A stretch of 64,000 bases of DNA from Anadara kagoshimensis (Eukaryota > Mollusca > Bivalvia > Arcoida > Arcidae), in the NCBI GenBank assembly GCA_021292105.1, contig CM037870.1:24915916-24979915 (forward strand). The letters are read 5' to 3'. The position numbers and the translations under genes are program-made. The notes under the pieces were generated by a model. It was not told the origin of the DNA and ran no database searches. It saw only the letters and a list, made by a program, of their open reading frames with translations. This document shows, in pieces, positions 21,483 to 33,561 of the stretch. Position 1 is the stretch's first letter. Each line of letters starts with the position of its first letter.

Positions 21483-22171
21483 GTTGTATGGGAAACAGCG
21501 TTGTTGAAAACACATTTGTTTCATACGGCGGTGTGGAAGGGCCAAATAAAAAAATTAATTCGAATTAGTATTTCGTTCGAACGGATTAGTTATTTTCATT
21601 TGGCTCTTCCACGCCGCCATAGTTTCAACATAGCTATTCAATACATTGTAATGCCACATCTGATGAGAAAAGACTTTACAATTGAAATGTCCTTTGGCGA
21701 ACAATTTGCTTTGATTATATCAGCGTCTTAGACGAAACCCACATTTTAACGACCAATTTTATTCTAGACAATGGAACGTTGTCCTGGAGACATATAATGT
21801 TTTTAAAAAGTCAATGACACTGTCTCTGTTACGCTGATAACAAATAGTAAGATGTTCATGAAGAAAGAACGACTGAGCTTTAATTAGCTTTTCTTTTTAA
21901 CTTGATTTGCTATAGCCAGCTGAGTTTATGACATTACGTGACGTGCGTGGGTTAAACCTTTATCTTCTCTTCTGAAACTGGAACAATTCAAAGAAAACTT
22001 GGCGTGGAATGTCCCCGGGTGATAGAAATTAAAATAATGTTTGCCGGGTCACCCCGTAAGTCTAGTTCTCGACCAAATATATTTGAACTAGAGTTGAGAT
22101 TTACCTATCTGGCACTAGTGATTGATTCAATTAATCTAGTTCATCCTGTTTTCTTATTTGTTTCACATGTG
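21483..22171. other. Intergenic, nothing supported
   Basis: Contains an inverted pair of similar words (GGCGGTGTGGAAGGGCCAAAT near 21529 and ATTTGGCTCTTCCACGCCGCC near 21598), a short hairpin of about 100 bp. No gene. Confidence 0.4.
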
Positions 22172-22330
22172 ACTGATGTAGCTAGCTTTACAGGAGGTGC
22201 TTAACCTTCCAGAGAACAGGACCTCTCATCTCCAATGGAAGTTCTTGTAATTTGCCAGTTTTTAGAGTTTTTACTTTCGCTTTGGATTGTGATTGGGACA
22301 TGGACTGGTATTTTAGGGTTGGATTTGTTC
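22172..22330 (+). repeat. Interspersed repeat R2, copy 5
   Basis: GATGTAGCTAGCTTTACAGG, TTCCAGAGAACAGGACCTCTC, GAGTTTTTACTTTCGCTTTG and GGGACATGGACTGGTAT in family order. Confidence 0.7.
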
Positions 22331-23867
22331 CGACTTTGCTTTTACTGCCGTTTTCATTTCGCAACATATGGCTCATAACAAGAACATAACTACGATGATA
22401 AACGACTACCATGATATTTTCATCTGCGTAATCTGGGGTGCTTATATGCTTCGCTTCGGTCCATATGCCACTTTTGGGCTGACTGCCCGGTCCATAAACT
22501 GCAATATGGCTCGGAGACCACCGAAATATTTTTTGAATATTATTTAATAAATCCATTCAAATGCTTCGATGGAGTTTGAGGTAGGGCTGGTGTGGTATTT
22601 GAGTGGTCTAAAACGTGTGCTTAAAAACCACATCGCGTCTAAATCCTTGTCAGTTCCCGATCGATTGCTGAAAGTGTGGTTTTCTGTGGATACTTTGTTT
22701 CCTCTGCCATTCAAGAAATGACCATTTGATATAAGTGAAAAATATTGACAGGGGGATAAAACAATACTGCTTTCCTTCCTCTAGGTTAGATCTATGGTCA
22801 TTGCTCGAACCTGTGAAAACACTCAGCCAACTGAGCCAATCTTATAAAAACCATCTTCATTTGTCATGTTTGAACCCGTGAAGGCACACAAATAACGAAG
22901 AAGCAATTCCTATGAAAAAATCATATTCCATTGCCAGAGCAATGCTTAAATACAGAAAAGTCAAATATTTATGGTGTCAAATATTTATTTTCATTTTTAA
23001 TGTTTTTGATGAAAATTAAAAGATTCTTATTATAATGAATACAGAGATATTTTCGGCTACATTAATTAAAACTCTCCAGCACTGACAGCATAAAATAGCA
23101 AACATATACATTATCAAAACCTGTTAGTAAGTAATGTATAAAAGATATATATTTACAATGTAATATATATATATATAAGTAAAAGCCTCCTAATGTTACT
23201 GTTCTATTATAATATCATGGTCTTCGTTATCTATGATATACACGGCATTTATACTATGAAATATGTATAATATGAAAGTGAAAGAGGAAATTTTATTTAC
23301 AAGAATAAAAATAAATATACTACGATGTTATAATGGAAAAGCATTGTACATATGTATTTGTTTTAGAACAGACACGTTTTCACCTTTTCATAGAATCAAT
23401 AGATAATAATTTTTATTTTTTCACTTCAAAATGAAACAAATGCCAAAATTTATCAACTCAAAACATGAGAGCCTGAGGAGAAGTTGTCAGCGAACTACAC
23501 AAGTAACTATTCAATGTTCAAATACTCAAATGCTAGCTAAGCATTATGATAACTGTTTGGTGACCATTGGTTCCCTTGCCAATTAACGCTATGGTAAAAG
23601 TCAGCTAAATGGCATAACTGTTTGAAGATCATTAGTTTCAAAGCCAACTCAACTGTATGATAACTGTTGGGTGACTATTAGTTCAAACTGCCAGCTTAAT
23701 TGGGTGAACATTGGTTCCAATGTTAGGTCAACAGAAAATAATTGTTGGAAGGCCATTATGCATTTGATGCGAAAATATCATCCTATCTTTATCTAAGTTT
23801 AGCTAGCCTAACGGTTAACTTAATAATCTTTGTATCTGTTTTTAAAATTTATAAAATATTGCTCATT
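22331..23867. other. Intergenic; weak repeat remnants only
   Basis: A minus-strand 122-codon frame (22188-22556) overlaps R2 and has no domain. Near 22725 a SINE R1-like scrap (GATATAAGTGAAAAATATT) occurs. From about 23530 to 23740 words such as AACTGTT-GTGA and ATTAGTTC recur loosely, probably an eroded tandem repeat. Confidence 0.35.
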
Positions 23868-24078
23868 TCTCAAAAGGCACTATTTGATACTTTCAAAAGA
23901 CGCTATTGTCACTCTCGAAAGGCACTATATGGCACTTTCAAAAGGTGGTACTAGTATTTGGCATTCCTGAAAGGCATAATTTGGCACTCTCTCAAGGCAT
24001 CATTTGACTGTCAAAAGGCACTTTTCCGCACACACAAAAGGCACTACTTGGAACTTTCGAAAGGAACTATTGAGCATT
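23868..24078 (+). repeat. Degenerate tandem repeat of about 27 bp
   Basis: AAAAGGCACTATTTGGCACTTTC-like units recur about eight times with substitutions and small indels. Confidence 0.65.
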
Positions 24079-24214
24079 ATTCGTGTTTTATATGTCGATT
24101 TAGAACATTTGTAAAATGGTTAAAAAGGTGTCTGATAATACAAATACGACACTCTTACATAATGCCATAGCTATACTACCCTAGCAACTAATACTAAATG
24201 TCATGGCCAAAGTG

Positions 24215-24570
24215 TAAAAATACTGAGTATTGTAATGATACGCGTGGTAATACCAACACTAATTCAAGCGTTTTATAATAAAAATAGCTGAATAATTTGA
24301 AACTGAAGCAAAATCCTACAAAATTGAAAAGACTCACAAAAACGAGTATTGTTCTGATAATATGCATTGTTTGCCAAAACTAATCCAAGCGTTTTTCAAT
24401 AAAACTATTTAAAAGCAGAATTCTACAAAAATTAAAAAAAAAATGATTTGAAAAACCGAGTACTGTAGTGATAAGTATATGTCTGTAAAGAAACTAAGCT
24501 TTTTTGCTGAAAACTATTAAATGATTTACTTCTACAAAATTCAAAAAAGTGCCTTAACACTAAATACTGG
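24215..24570 (+). repeat. Degenerate tandem repeat of about 120 bp, three copies
   Basis: Each unit has a GAGTAYTGTWNTGATA block, then CAA-CTAA-CCAAGCGTTTT, then AATAAAA-TA and CCTACAAAATT. Copies start near 24221, 24341 and 24457. Confidence 0.6.
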
Positions 24571-25639
24571 TAATATCAGTTAGAATTGAGTTATAATCAC
24601 TTATTTTTCTAATCTCACTTTGGTAATCTACTGCATGGCTATATAACAGTTAACTACACCGGGTTTTATTTATATTGCAAAGTAATATAAACTTCATTCT
24701 ACATAGTAGAACCAGACACACGAACACTCGTACAGACATACGTACACCAGTCATAAGTCATCACATGATCACTATGTCTATTTCATTCATGCCGATTTGG
24801 TATTCTAACATACAATGGGTTGTATTCAATTTAAACCAAGTAATTGGCGCTTTTTAAGAAGCGTTCATGACATTTTTGATAAGTATTAAAGCAAGCTAGG
24901 TCAAATGTAACCCGAATTTAACAAAAACGTTTCCCTAGCACCTGTTTTTGAAACAAATTGAAATAACACAGTTTTGATAATTTTTAAAAACCGGTTGGGC
25001 CAACGTTAATTCGGCTTTAACACTTTTTTCTTAATTTATATAAAATAAATCAAATACCAAAAGTTGAAAAAAGTTGCAATTTATTTATGCTTCTTCCTGG
25101 TTTGAGAAAGGCTCAGGAACAATTCTTAAAAAAGAACCATTTTGGCAATAACTTTAAATACACCAGTCGAACTTCTAGTGTATCTTCAGTGATTGGTTAT
25201 TGGTATTACATAATAATGCAAAATAAGTATATAATGAATTACGCATAATACAGTGTTCTCTGTACAAAAATTGTACTTCCGTTTTTACAAGCTGAAGAGC
25301 AATAAAGGGAAATAACTGTAAAATTAAATATATGACAAAGCATAAAATAAAAATAATGTTTCATTTTAATGCATATACTGTTATTGTTCAGTTCAACACT
25401 GTTACACGTACACATTCTTAAATAGTCACTCACAATCGCCAATGTTTCATATTATGCAGTTTAATTTTCTTATACCATAATGTACGCTTTAAATGTTCCA
25501 GAAAAAAACGTCAATGGCAAATAACTACCAAACCGGATTTCGCTAGACGTATATCACCCTTACAAAATACATACAAAATTTCGCTACTCATTTTGACTAA
25601 ATACCTGAAAAAATCTATAATATTTAATATCATGTTTCA
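24571..25639 (-). other. 3' flank of the VWA/EGF gene
   Basis: Downstream of the minus-strand stop at 25640. No AATAAA is close; TTTATT at about 25079 (AATAAA on the minus strand) is a candidate. No other gene seen. Confidence 0.35.
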
Positions 25640-26208
25640 CTATTCTTCATTTTCTCTACAAGAAGTGTCTAAAATGTCAGTTTTAACTTCAGTAAGCGAA
25701 TCAAAACCGCCTACTTGGAATACATCGTCAGTGCTTGATGCTATTCTTGTTATCTCATCACTGTTAGATATACCAATGCCGATAGAAAGTATTTTTATAC
25801 TGTTACGCTTGAGTTCATCTGCAGTTGGAATGGTATTATATGCCTGGACATTCGATTCGCCATCCGTAATCAAAATAACAACGTCATCAGCATCTCGTCT
25901 GTTTCCGTAATTGTTCGTGAAAATTTCCATAGCTGTTCGGAGACCTCCGGCGGTATTAGTGGAGCCCGGTGTATATCGGGTAGTAGCAACTGCTGTGCTT
26001 ACTGTACCTGGGTCTGGGTATCTGCCTAGACTGAAAATTAAGTTGGGTTCAGTGCTGTAGGTTACAAGTCCGAATCTGTTGTTTGTTCCCGGTGCAGAAA
26101 GTTCCTCGACTAAAGCTTTAACAAAGTTCAGCATTTGTTGGAAGTTGCCTTCTCCAACGCTGGATGATGAATCCAAGACAAAAACAATATCCTTCTTCGA
26201 TTGACATG
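25640..26208 (-). CDS. Terminal exon: VWA12 and stop codon
   Basis: The acceptor TTTTTTCAG precedes CATGTCAATCG (CQSKKDIVFVLDSS). The whole VWA fold is in one exon: MIDAS DSSSS, threonine loop GSTNTAGGL and acidic loop ITDGES are all intact, so metal-dependent ligand binding is plausible. The domain ends TEVKTDILDTSC and the protein stops seven residues later (RENEE, stop at 25640-25642). Nothing follows that would anchor it to the membrane, so the protein is predicted to be secreted. Exon length is 569 nt with phase 1 entry. Confidence 0.9.
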
Positions 26209-26593
26209 CTGAAAAAAGGAAAAAAGAAATACGTTTTAAAAGAAGCCACTATACTAAAAGACACTTGCTTGCAATGTACAAACAAAACGATAATACTATC
26301 ACACAAAACTTCATTTCGTTTTCAAAAAATGTTGATTTGTTAGTGAAACCTGTTGTAAAAAGAGAGATATTTTGAAGCCACCATAGGGAATTTAACAGCA
26401 GCATTGTTATCATTTTTCATCATGTGCAATGCACGTAAACGTAATAAAAAATGTACAACTACCGGCGAGTATTGTTATCTATTGAAATACACGTGCTGTT
26501 TTTTTAAACACATATGACAACGTAAAAAATAGACGAGCATATTTTGACATACCAAACAGCAGCTACTTTTGATGGTTGTAAAGGAACACTTAC

Positions 26594-26707
26594 CGGATTC
26601 GCAATTTCTGCCTCTGTATCCGTTTCTACATTTACATGTATATCCGTTTATAAGTGGCTTACATACACCGCCATTTCTACATGGGTTTTCATCACAAATG
26701 GAAGGAT
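26594..26707 (-). CDS. Exon: EGF domain 4
   Basis: 114 nt, phase 1 at both ends. Six cysteines in EGF spacing: [13 protein letters not shown], then GYTCKC, then GYRGRNC. It lies between VWA11 and VWA12. No calcium-binding D-x-(D/N)-E/Q signature is obvious. There is no ATG, so simple ORF scans miss it. Confidence 0.9.
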
Positions 26708-27298
26708 CTGAAAAGATATATTGAAGTTATTGTAAACAAACATCAAAGGAAACAAACATTAACATACAAAAATATATCAATGTTAATTTAACATATATAA
26801 ATATGATAAATACATTGAATATCGGCAACTTCAACAACGCTATTATTTTTTTTCAATTTACTTACAATTTATCTAGATATAGATTATATATTTTTGGTTG
26901 AAATAATTTTTAAGATCGATCTCAACAAACGTAAATAGGGTAAAATCAAAGAGCATCTTTTAAGTTCAGTATTGTACATTGCTTCTTGATGTACACATTT
27001 CATGATTTTCAAAATGGATACAACGATTAACATTGTAGGAGCATTAAGCATTTAATATCGTTGCAAATGTTATGCACTTTGGCTTTCTATGTTCTAGACA
27101 GATGTCTCGTCTATCTTCAAAAATATCACAAATTACATTTTCAAATGAAATAAAAAAAGTTGTCAGAAGGACAGTATAGCTCCCATGTTACTTAGTCTTC
27201 ATAAGGTTTTTGTGCAAGTAGACTCTTCTGTACCTAGGATGTTTGCAAGCCTAAAGGTAAGCCAGATACATTTGTGTACACATATAAAAGATAATTAC

Positions 27299-27529
27299 CT
27301 CTACATGTAGCCGAAACAAGTCTGTCTGATATGTTGAATAATCTATCAAAGCTGTCAATAATGTATGCATTCTTAGACGCTGGTTCTGTTGCCATGGCAT
27401 TTATTTCAAATGGATCAAAAGAACCGATTCCTATGGATATGACATGAGTTCCTTCCTTCTTAGCAAGTTCAGCTTCTTTCAGTGTATTCTCTGCATTTAT
27501 GTTTGATAACCCATCTGTCATTATGATCA
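27299..27529 (-). CDS. Exon: VWA11, second half
   Basis: 231 nt, phase 1-1. It encodes LIIMTDGLSNINAENTLKEA through IGIGSFDPFEI to LVSATCR. The acidic MIDAS loop (MTDG) is intact. Joins the first half across an intron of about 690 bp placed just before the core beta strand. Confidence 0.88.
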
Positions 27530-28220
27530 CTGAAAAAAGGTATTCCAGATTAGACAAATATTTGCATTATTTGAGTCTAATATTAAACTTACTTAACATA
27601 AAAGCACCTTTGATAATAATTTAATTATTAATATCTAAACATTATTTGCCTGATTGGAGAGGATCGGCAAATTATTAAAAACATTCAATTGTAACCATCT
27701 GTTCATATGAACTGTAACATTACACTGTAACTTCGAATGTGTTACATGGCTTGAGGAAGATATAATTACAACATTACACCAAAAAGCTTTTTAGCAAATA
27801 ATCAAAGTTTTCATCATTACGGTTTATAAGAAATGCCCATGTTATAGGTTTAAGCACATTTACTTTAACCTATTTAGTTTATAATTCAGAGTATCGGAGT
27901 TCTTTCTCAGTCGAATTAGTTGAATTCCAATGAACACCGTTTTGTCATTAAAGTCAGTGTCTGTAGAAAGTTTTACACAGTTCTTTCAATGTGTGTTATT
28001 TGTACTGTCTTGCAATTGTTTTTTTAGTGTTCCATTGGTTGGTTTGGCCAAATACATTCTTTCATTTACAAACTACTTTTTTTTTCTATTTTAAAGCATC
28101 ATAAGTTATATTATCTGTGATCCCAATATGCGTTTCTGGTTTGTCACATGTTATTTTTCCTATTGTATTTTTAAAAAGTCAAATGTTGAAATTCGAAACT
28201 ATTCGAGTGCTTTAACTTAC

Positions 28221-28553
28221 AGAAATTCTGTGCATCTTTCCTGTCTCCGCGTTTTGGATCTAAGATATGGTTTCTGACGAGTTTGATACCAGAAGCGGTG
28301 TTGGTATTTCCATATTCATAATCCACGCCAGATATAGCCCTTCTAACGTCATCCTTTGTCAAGTATTCGTCCATGTAGAAAGCCAGTCGAGCCGTGTCAC
28401 TGAATGAGGCTACACCAACACGTGTAGCATCATAGCCAATTGTCATGTCGTCGACCATATGGATCAGGAAATTTTTCATCTTCTGGAAGTTCTTCTGACC
28501 AACGCTTCCAGATGAATCCAAAAGGAAGGCTACATCAGCTTTAGCATTGCAAG
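28221..28553 (-). CDS. Exon: VWA11, first half
   Basis: 333 nt, phase 1-1. It encodes CNAKADVAFLLDSSGSVG through YGNTNTASGI to KDAQNF. MIDAS residues DSSGS and the threonine loop are present. Donor GTAAGTT follows directly. Confidence 0.88.
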
Positions 28554-28682
28554 CTAGAAGTATTTAAAACCTCAGTTATAACGTTACAATATTTTGTGAA
28601 AAATATACTACAAGTAATATGACTAAAAATATTAAATAAAACACCACGTGTTTCTGATTGATCGTTTGTTAAATGTAATGTG

Positions 28683-28684
<2 letters not shown>

Positions 28685-28743
<59 letters not shown>
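28685..28743. repeat. (AG)n microsatellite in an intron
   Basis: Uninterrupted AG run of about 29 units between EGF3 and VWA11. Confidence 0.95.
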
Positions 28744-28745
<2 letters not shown>

Positions 28746-28993
28746 TGGAACGTATTGATCTTTAATTGTATCATTAATAGTTAAAGCGCTTAGTATTTTC
28801 AAGCAAAGAGTTGTTTGCGTTTCATGTGGCACAAAATCGTACCAACGTTAAGCGGATGTCTACAAAAAGTTCCATGTGAGCCGATACCCAAATTACCAAC
28901 AAAGACAAATTTTATTGTTAGCGACTACAAATATACTTTTTTTAAAACAAGCAATTCTTTTCAACTATGACTATACGTGATAATAATCCGTAC

Positions 28994-29107
28994 CTTTCTG
29001 ACAAGTTTTACCGGCGTATCCAGGACGACACTGACAGTAGTAGGACCCAGGTGTGGATACACACTCTCCACGGTTACCACATGGGTCACTTTCACACATA
29101 TTTCTTT
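28994..29107 (-). CDS. Exon: EGF domain 3
   Basis: 114 nt, phase 1-1. MCESDPCGNRGECV, then GSYYCQCRPGYAGKTC gives all six EGF cysteines in normal spacing. Sits between VWA10 and VWA11. Confidence 0.9.
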
Positions 29108-29826
29108 CTAAAATAATAAACAATAACGAAACATTTATTTCAATAGTTTTCCTTTCAAAGTACCCGAACTTACGTTTCTGTTTAAAGTTCAAGTGTTGTG
29201 ACTTAATTAACCAGTTTTTAAAGTTGGGATTCTGATTTGGACATGAGTTGGTATGTTTATGTACCATTTCAGACAACTGTATATAAAGGCAGTAAAATTG
29301 CCAAACCATTCCACTGTCTTTCATCTTTACAAATCAGAAAGTTGACCTCATAAAATCCAAACGTATTTCAGTAACTTGAGAGTAAAAAGTTTTTATCTTG
29401 TTCCGCACAAACGCTACAAGGTATTGACCACGTGGTGTACTGGCAAATCATATTATATTCATTATTTCAATCAATGGAGATAAAGTGTTTCGTCCCAGTC
29501 AAGAATTTCACTTATACCTTATCACTTATACTCTACCTTAGCAGTGCACTCAAGGCCACGAATGACTATTTGCGAACGACTGTTAGTATTACGAACTGAC
29601 TATATACACTAAATAGCCAATAACAAGCATATTCGATGTTGAAATACTTCCAGTTTTAGGATTAGATAGTTTTAAACTGATCTCACATTATAAATAACTT
29701 AAATCAAAATCAAATAATATGATAGTAATTTTCAATATATACTTCAGAAAATTAACAAAATTATAATTTATGACATTGCTCTACAATACATAAATACATG
29801 CTCTAAAAACTTGATTAATACAGTAC
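29108..29826. other. Intron with an R2 scrap
   Basis: 29194-29257 carries the 3' part of R2 (GATTTGGACATGAGTTGGTATG). Near 29495 there is an R1-like word (GTCAAGAATTTCACTTAT). Nothing else recognised. Confidence 0.4.
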
Positions 29827-29964
29827 CGTCACAAAGCATGACCATTATGCTATCTGCTACGTCGTTCAATCCTTGAACATTAGGAACATTATACATATAA
29901 CTTGGAACAGGAGATGATACGGCAGAACTTAGGAATTCTTTTTCTGATGACGTCAATCCGATAC
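29827..29964 (-). CDS. Exon: VWA10, third part
   Basis: 138 nt, phase 1-1. Encodes IGLTSSEKEFLSSAVSS through VADSIMVMLCD, the last helix and end of a VWA fold. It joins IIGVG of the previous exon exactly in frame (GTG GGT ATC GGA). VWA10 is the only domain cut into three exons. Confidence 0.85.
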
Positions 29965-30352
29965 CTATAAAATAAAAAAAATATGGGTGTAATTAAATGA
30001 ATTAATGCTGAAAACATGTACTTGGCGTTCTGTGGTCCACAAGCGAGCACTTTAGATCACTGCGCCATTGAGGTCCTTACAACTCCCTTAAATTTAATGA
30101 CCAAAGAATCAGATTTCAATATGCAAAACAGTATACGTCCATGTCAAGTTTTATCAAAATGGCACCCGCTTTAAGAATTTAAGAAAGGTAAAACTTTGCT
30201 ATGAGATTGTGTCAATGAACAGTTAAGATTCAATTTTTGTGCATCTCCTAGTGTGCAATGTAATGTCTCATCAGAAGGATCTGATATTAGTTATTGGGTA
30301 TCAAGTAACTTTCAAAGAGAAATTCAAATATATTGCTGAATACACACGATAC

Positions 30353-30828
30353 TACTGTAGGAACCACTGTGACTGTGACAGTGAAATTCTCCTTATATCC
30401 ATAGAAAATCAAATAAATTTGAATAAAGTTTGATATTTTCACTTACTTTTACCTAGTCGTAACAGGAAATCTGTATGCGCATCCGCGATTGTTATAAAGT
30501 ATGTCTGTAAAAAGGAAAATGTTGGCGGTATGGGGATTTTACACATGCGAAAATGACGATGTTTACACAGGAAGTGATGTCCTTGGTGACGTTTTACGTC
30601 ATATGCGCAACAGTAGCCGCCATTTGCATGATTTTTCAACATGTTAAATCCCCATAGCACCGACGTTTTTCCATATGCAGATATATTTTGGGCTAATCGC
30701 GGATGCGAATACAGATTTCCTGTTACGACTAGGTAAAAGTAAGTGAAAAATATCGATCTTTATTCAAATTTATTTTCTATGGATATAAAGAGAATTTCAC
30801 TGTCACAGTCACAGTGTTTCCTACAGTA
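30353..30828. mobile_element. Long-hairpin MITE, about 476 bp
   Basis: Arms of about 140 bp are reverse complements: ACTGTAGGAA...CTGTGACTGTGAC at the left and GTCACAGTCACAG...TTCCTACAGT at the right, with TACCTAGTCGTAACAGG against CCTGTTACGACTAGGTA further in. The centre also pairs with itself (GGGGATTTTACA near 30534 and TGTTAAATCCCC near 30641). TA flanks both ends. No coding frame of substance. Confidence 0.8.
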
Positions 30829-30839
30829 ATTTTCCTAAC

Positions 30840-31110
30840 CAGTTGGTTAAGCTAACGGACCTTTGAACAACCAACTCCTGGTACTTTCACTACTGACCTG
30901 TCGGAAGTTGAACACTTAGCTAATGGAAAAAGATTCGAAGCTCGGCTACAGAGTGACCAAAATATCGATAGATCGTAGTCGAAAGCTGCCGATAGATAGA
31001 TAAATTGCAGAGCTCTGTCGAGATATCGCTATCGAGGGGCCGAGATGAACTGCTGGTTCAGTCCTCATTTGTAACCAAAGTGTTAAACTTTTGACAGGCC
31101 TATACTGTAC
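30840..31110. mobile_element. MITE-like element R4, next to a splice donor
   Basis: The right end TTAAACTTTTGACAGGCC followed by TATACTGTA matches R4 ends at 60490 and 33321. The left end is worn (GTTAAGCTAACGG). It stops 17 bases from the donor of the VWA10 second exon (31127). Confidence 0.55.
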
Positions 31111-31126
31111 ATTATGATTTACTTAC

Positions 31127-31314
31127 CCACGCCAATGATCCTGGTTCCTGCTATTTTGAGTTTATTGGCCTGTCGTATAACGTTATTCTCATTGTTCATG
31201 CTCTTTGTTACAAATATCAGGTAGTTTGGCACATTACGTCTCTCGTCCTTGTCAAATATCCTCACATTTGCTTTTCTAAGTGCTTCGGTTGGGTCTGGAT
31301 CACCTCCACGAGAT
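31127..31314 (-). CDS. Exon: VWA10, second part
   Basis: 188 nt, entering in phase 2 and leaving in phase 1, the only phase-2 boundary in the gene. Encodes SRGGDPDPTEALRKANVRIF, then NVPNYLIFVTKSMNNENNV and IIGVG. Where other domains have TDG this one reads VTKS, so the acidic MIDAS residue is gone. No ATG start is needed because it is internal. Confidence 0.85.
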
Positions 31315-32070
31315 CTAAATATAGCAAAAAGAACAATAAATAAAAATCAAACACACCATATCAGTCCATGTTAATGCTTTTTGCCAGCTGTAACAAGTCA
31401 AAACCAGAACAACAAAACACATATAGACACATAGAATAACACAGAAATATACAGTAAATCATATTTTGATGAACGATGAAGAAACAAGTGCCAATCCCGA
31501 CGATTAAAATCAAATAAAACATAAAAGCAGTAATAAGTAAGGCAACGGCAACTTTACCTTTAATAATATACACAACAAAAAGTGAGGGACCATTGTAGAA
31601 TTTGAAATAAAAATCCAAAAACTGAAAAATGTAAGATCCATGTTTTTTGTTCTTATTCATTTCTTGTTTCAAATGATGTTACGAAGTAAATTTTTGTGCA
31701 TAAAATTGAATCTCCTTCAAGAAATTATTAGAAGTGTGGATATGGGACGATATAATTTACGTTCTACAGAAATAAATGTTTTTGATGCGGTCCTATTTTT
31801 AGTATACATTTTAAGAGGAAAAATGTGGACGTTTACTTGATTATGTTAAATTTGCGAGTGATCCGAGCGATATGAAAGAATACCAGCTTGATTAGAAGAC
31901 ATGAAATTTAGTCTATTCATAAACTAGATAAGGTATCCATAATGCATTGAAGAACTACTGACACTTTAAGATATCCTTCTGTCGACAAAAGAGAGTCATA
32001 ATTAGATTGTAAATATAAAGGCATATAGCTTCATTCATTGAACATGTTTTTTAATTAAAGAACATCCTAC

Positions 32071-32302
32071 CTTATACCAGATACAGCTGCCAATGCGGCT
32101 TTCTTTTTTCGTCCATTTTGGAATGTCAATGTGACCCTGGCTTTTGAGTTATATTCTACAATACCAACGCGGAATCCTTGTCGTTTGAAGGACATACGTT
32201 TGACAAGAGATCGAAGGAACCGTTTAACCCTCCTCAATTCTTTACGAGTAGCATACCGGGATGTATCAACGGCAAAGACAATATCACCTTGTGCATTACA
32301 AC
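32071..32302 (-). CDS. Exon: VWA10, first part
   Basis: 232 nt, phase 1 in and phase 2 out. Encodes CNAQGDIVFAVDTSRYATRK through FRVGIVEYNSKA to AVSGI. The MIDAS DxSxS is replaced by DTSRY. The region is unusually basic (RRVKRFLRSLVKRMSFKRQG), unlike the acidic sister domains. Confidence 0.87.
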
Positions 32303-33067
32303 CTGAAAGTGACAAAGTGAAAAAACAACAACATTATGATAATTGAACAACTACGGCAACACAGAAGTGACATAAACATATTTTGGTTTCATAATTTTGG
32401 TCTAAGCACTACTGACGAGGAATTGTATCCCGAAATGACCGTCCAGTGCTGTAAAATTAAAACTGGTGTTACGTGTAATTATAATCATGCAAACGTTATC
32501 GCGTGCATTTCATGTAACCTCTCAATAAAACACTGTTTGGAAAGAGGGGTCTATATATAGTCAATGTATATGTTTAATTGAGACGGTGGGGTAGGTGGGT
32601 CGTTTTCTTTGTGGTAAAATAGTTATGTCTTTATAAAGTAGCTAAAGGTCGTCAACACATACGTAAACTATGTACGACAAGCTTACAGCGTGTCAAAAAA
32701 ATACATGTACAAACGAAAAGGACCACAGCCAAACATTTAAAAATACTATTTTCTATTTTTTTATCTGATGGTGGATGTTAAAACATTATTTGATTCGGTG
32801 ACTTTGTATTGTCAAGTAAATCTCGGCTAGTTTATTCGAAATTGAAAATAAAGCCATGAGGTCATCACTTGCGAAATACACACTACCATTACATGTAGTT
32901 TACAAAGTATGTGCGTAAAGCTGAGTGTAAAATATTTTTGAATACGGTTTATGCTAGGCGAGTTGTGTCAAAGGGTGTGCGTTCGAGCCCCTACAGTGGC
33001 AAAAATATTGTGTTTAAAAGATTATGGTTTGGTTTTCTTTCAATGTAAATATGAATACTGTACATAC
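32303..33067. other. Intron, tRNA-like scrap near 32950-33000
   Basis: GCGTTCGAGCCCC near 32982 resembles a B box, probably an eroded SINE head. Nothing else supported. Confidence 0.35.
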
Positions 33068-33181
33068 GTTTCTGACATCTGTCACCGGTAAATCCAGGTA
33101 CACAAGAACAACTATACCCGTTCCCGCCATTTCTACAGGTTCCACCATGCTTGCACGGATTGGTTGCACAATGGTCGGTCA
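33068..33181 (-). CDS. Exon: EGF domain 2
   Basis: 114 nt, phase 1-1. HCATNPCKHGGTC, then GYSCSCVPGFTGDRC carries six cysteines in EGF spacing. Placed between VWA9 and VWA10; the split codon with the next exon gives QKR then CNAQGD. Confidence 0.9.
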
Positions 33182-33320
33182 CTAAAACAGAAAAAGAAAC
33201 GGACGTATGTGAAGTACATTTAAACGAGTAAACATTCTTTTAAACTTGTTTTGATAAACAAATGAAATAAAAATATAACATTACGTAAACATTATATAAC
33301 ATTCACATTTACAGATTTTC

Positions 33321-33561
33321 ACAGTCGTATTGTAAAGATCTTTCGAAAGTTTAACACTAAGCTGATGGATTAGTACCAAATCGCCAGGGCAGCTCATTTC
33401 GAACCCTCGTTACATATATCTGGGTAGCTATTCGGCATCTGTTATGTATGTCTTGACAGTTTTTTGGCACACCTAAGCTGTTCATAGCTCTACCACTCGA
33501 CATCCGAGCTTCAACCCCTTTTCATAGTCTTGTGTTTAACTATCTACAGGCCTGTACTGTA
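33321..33561. mobile_element. MITE-like element R4
   Basis: Left end TTTCGAAAGTTTAACAC and right end CTACAGGCCTGTACTGTA match the R4 termini. Intronic, between EGF2 and VWA9. Confidence 0.6.

Noticed and set aside
22188-22556. Minus-strand 122-codon frame
   Set aside because: It overlaps repeat R2, has no recognised domain, and no splice sites that would join it to the gene at 25640.
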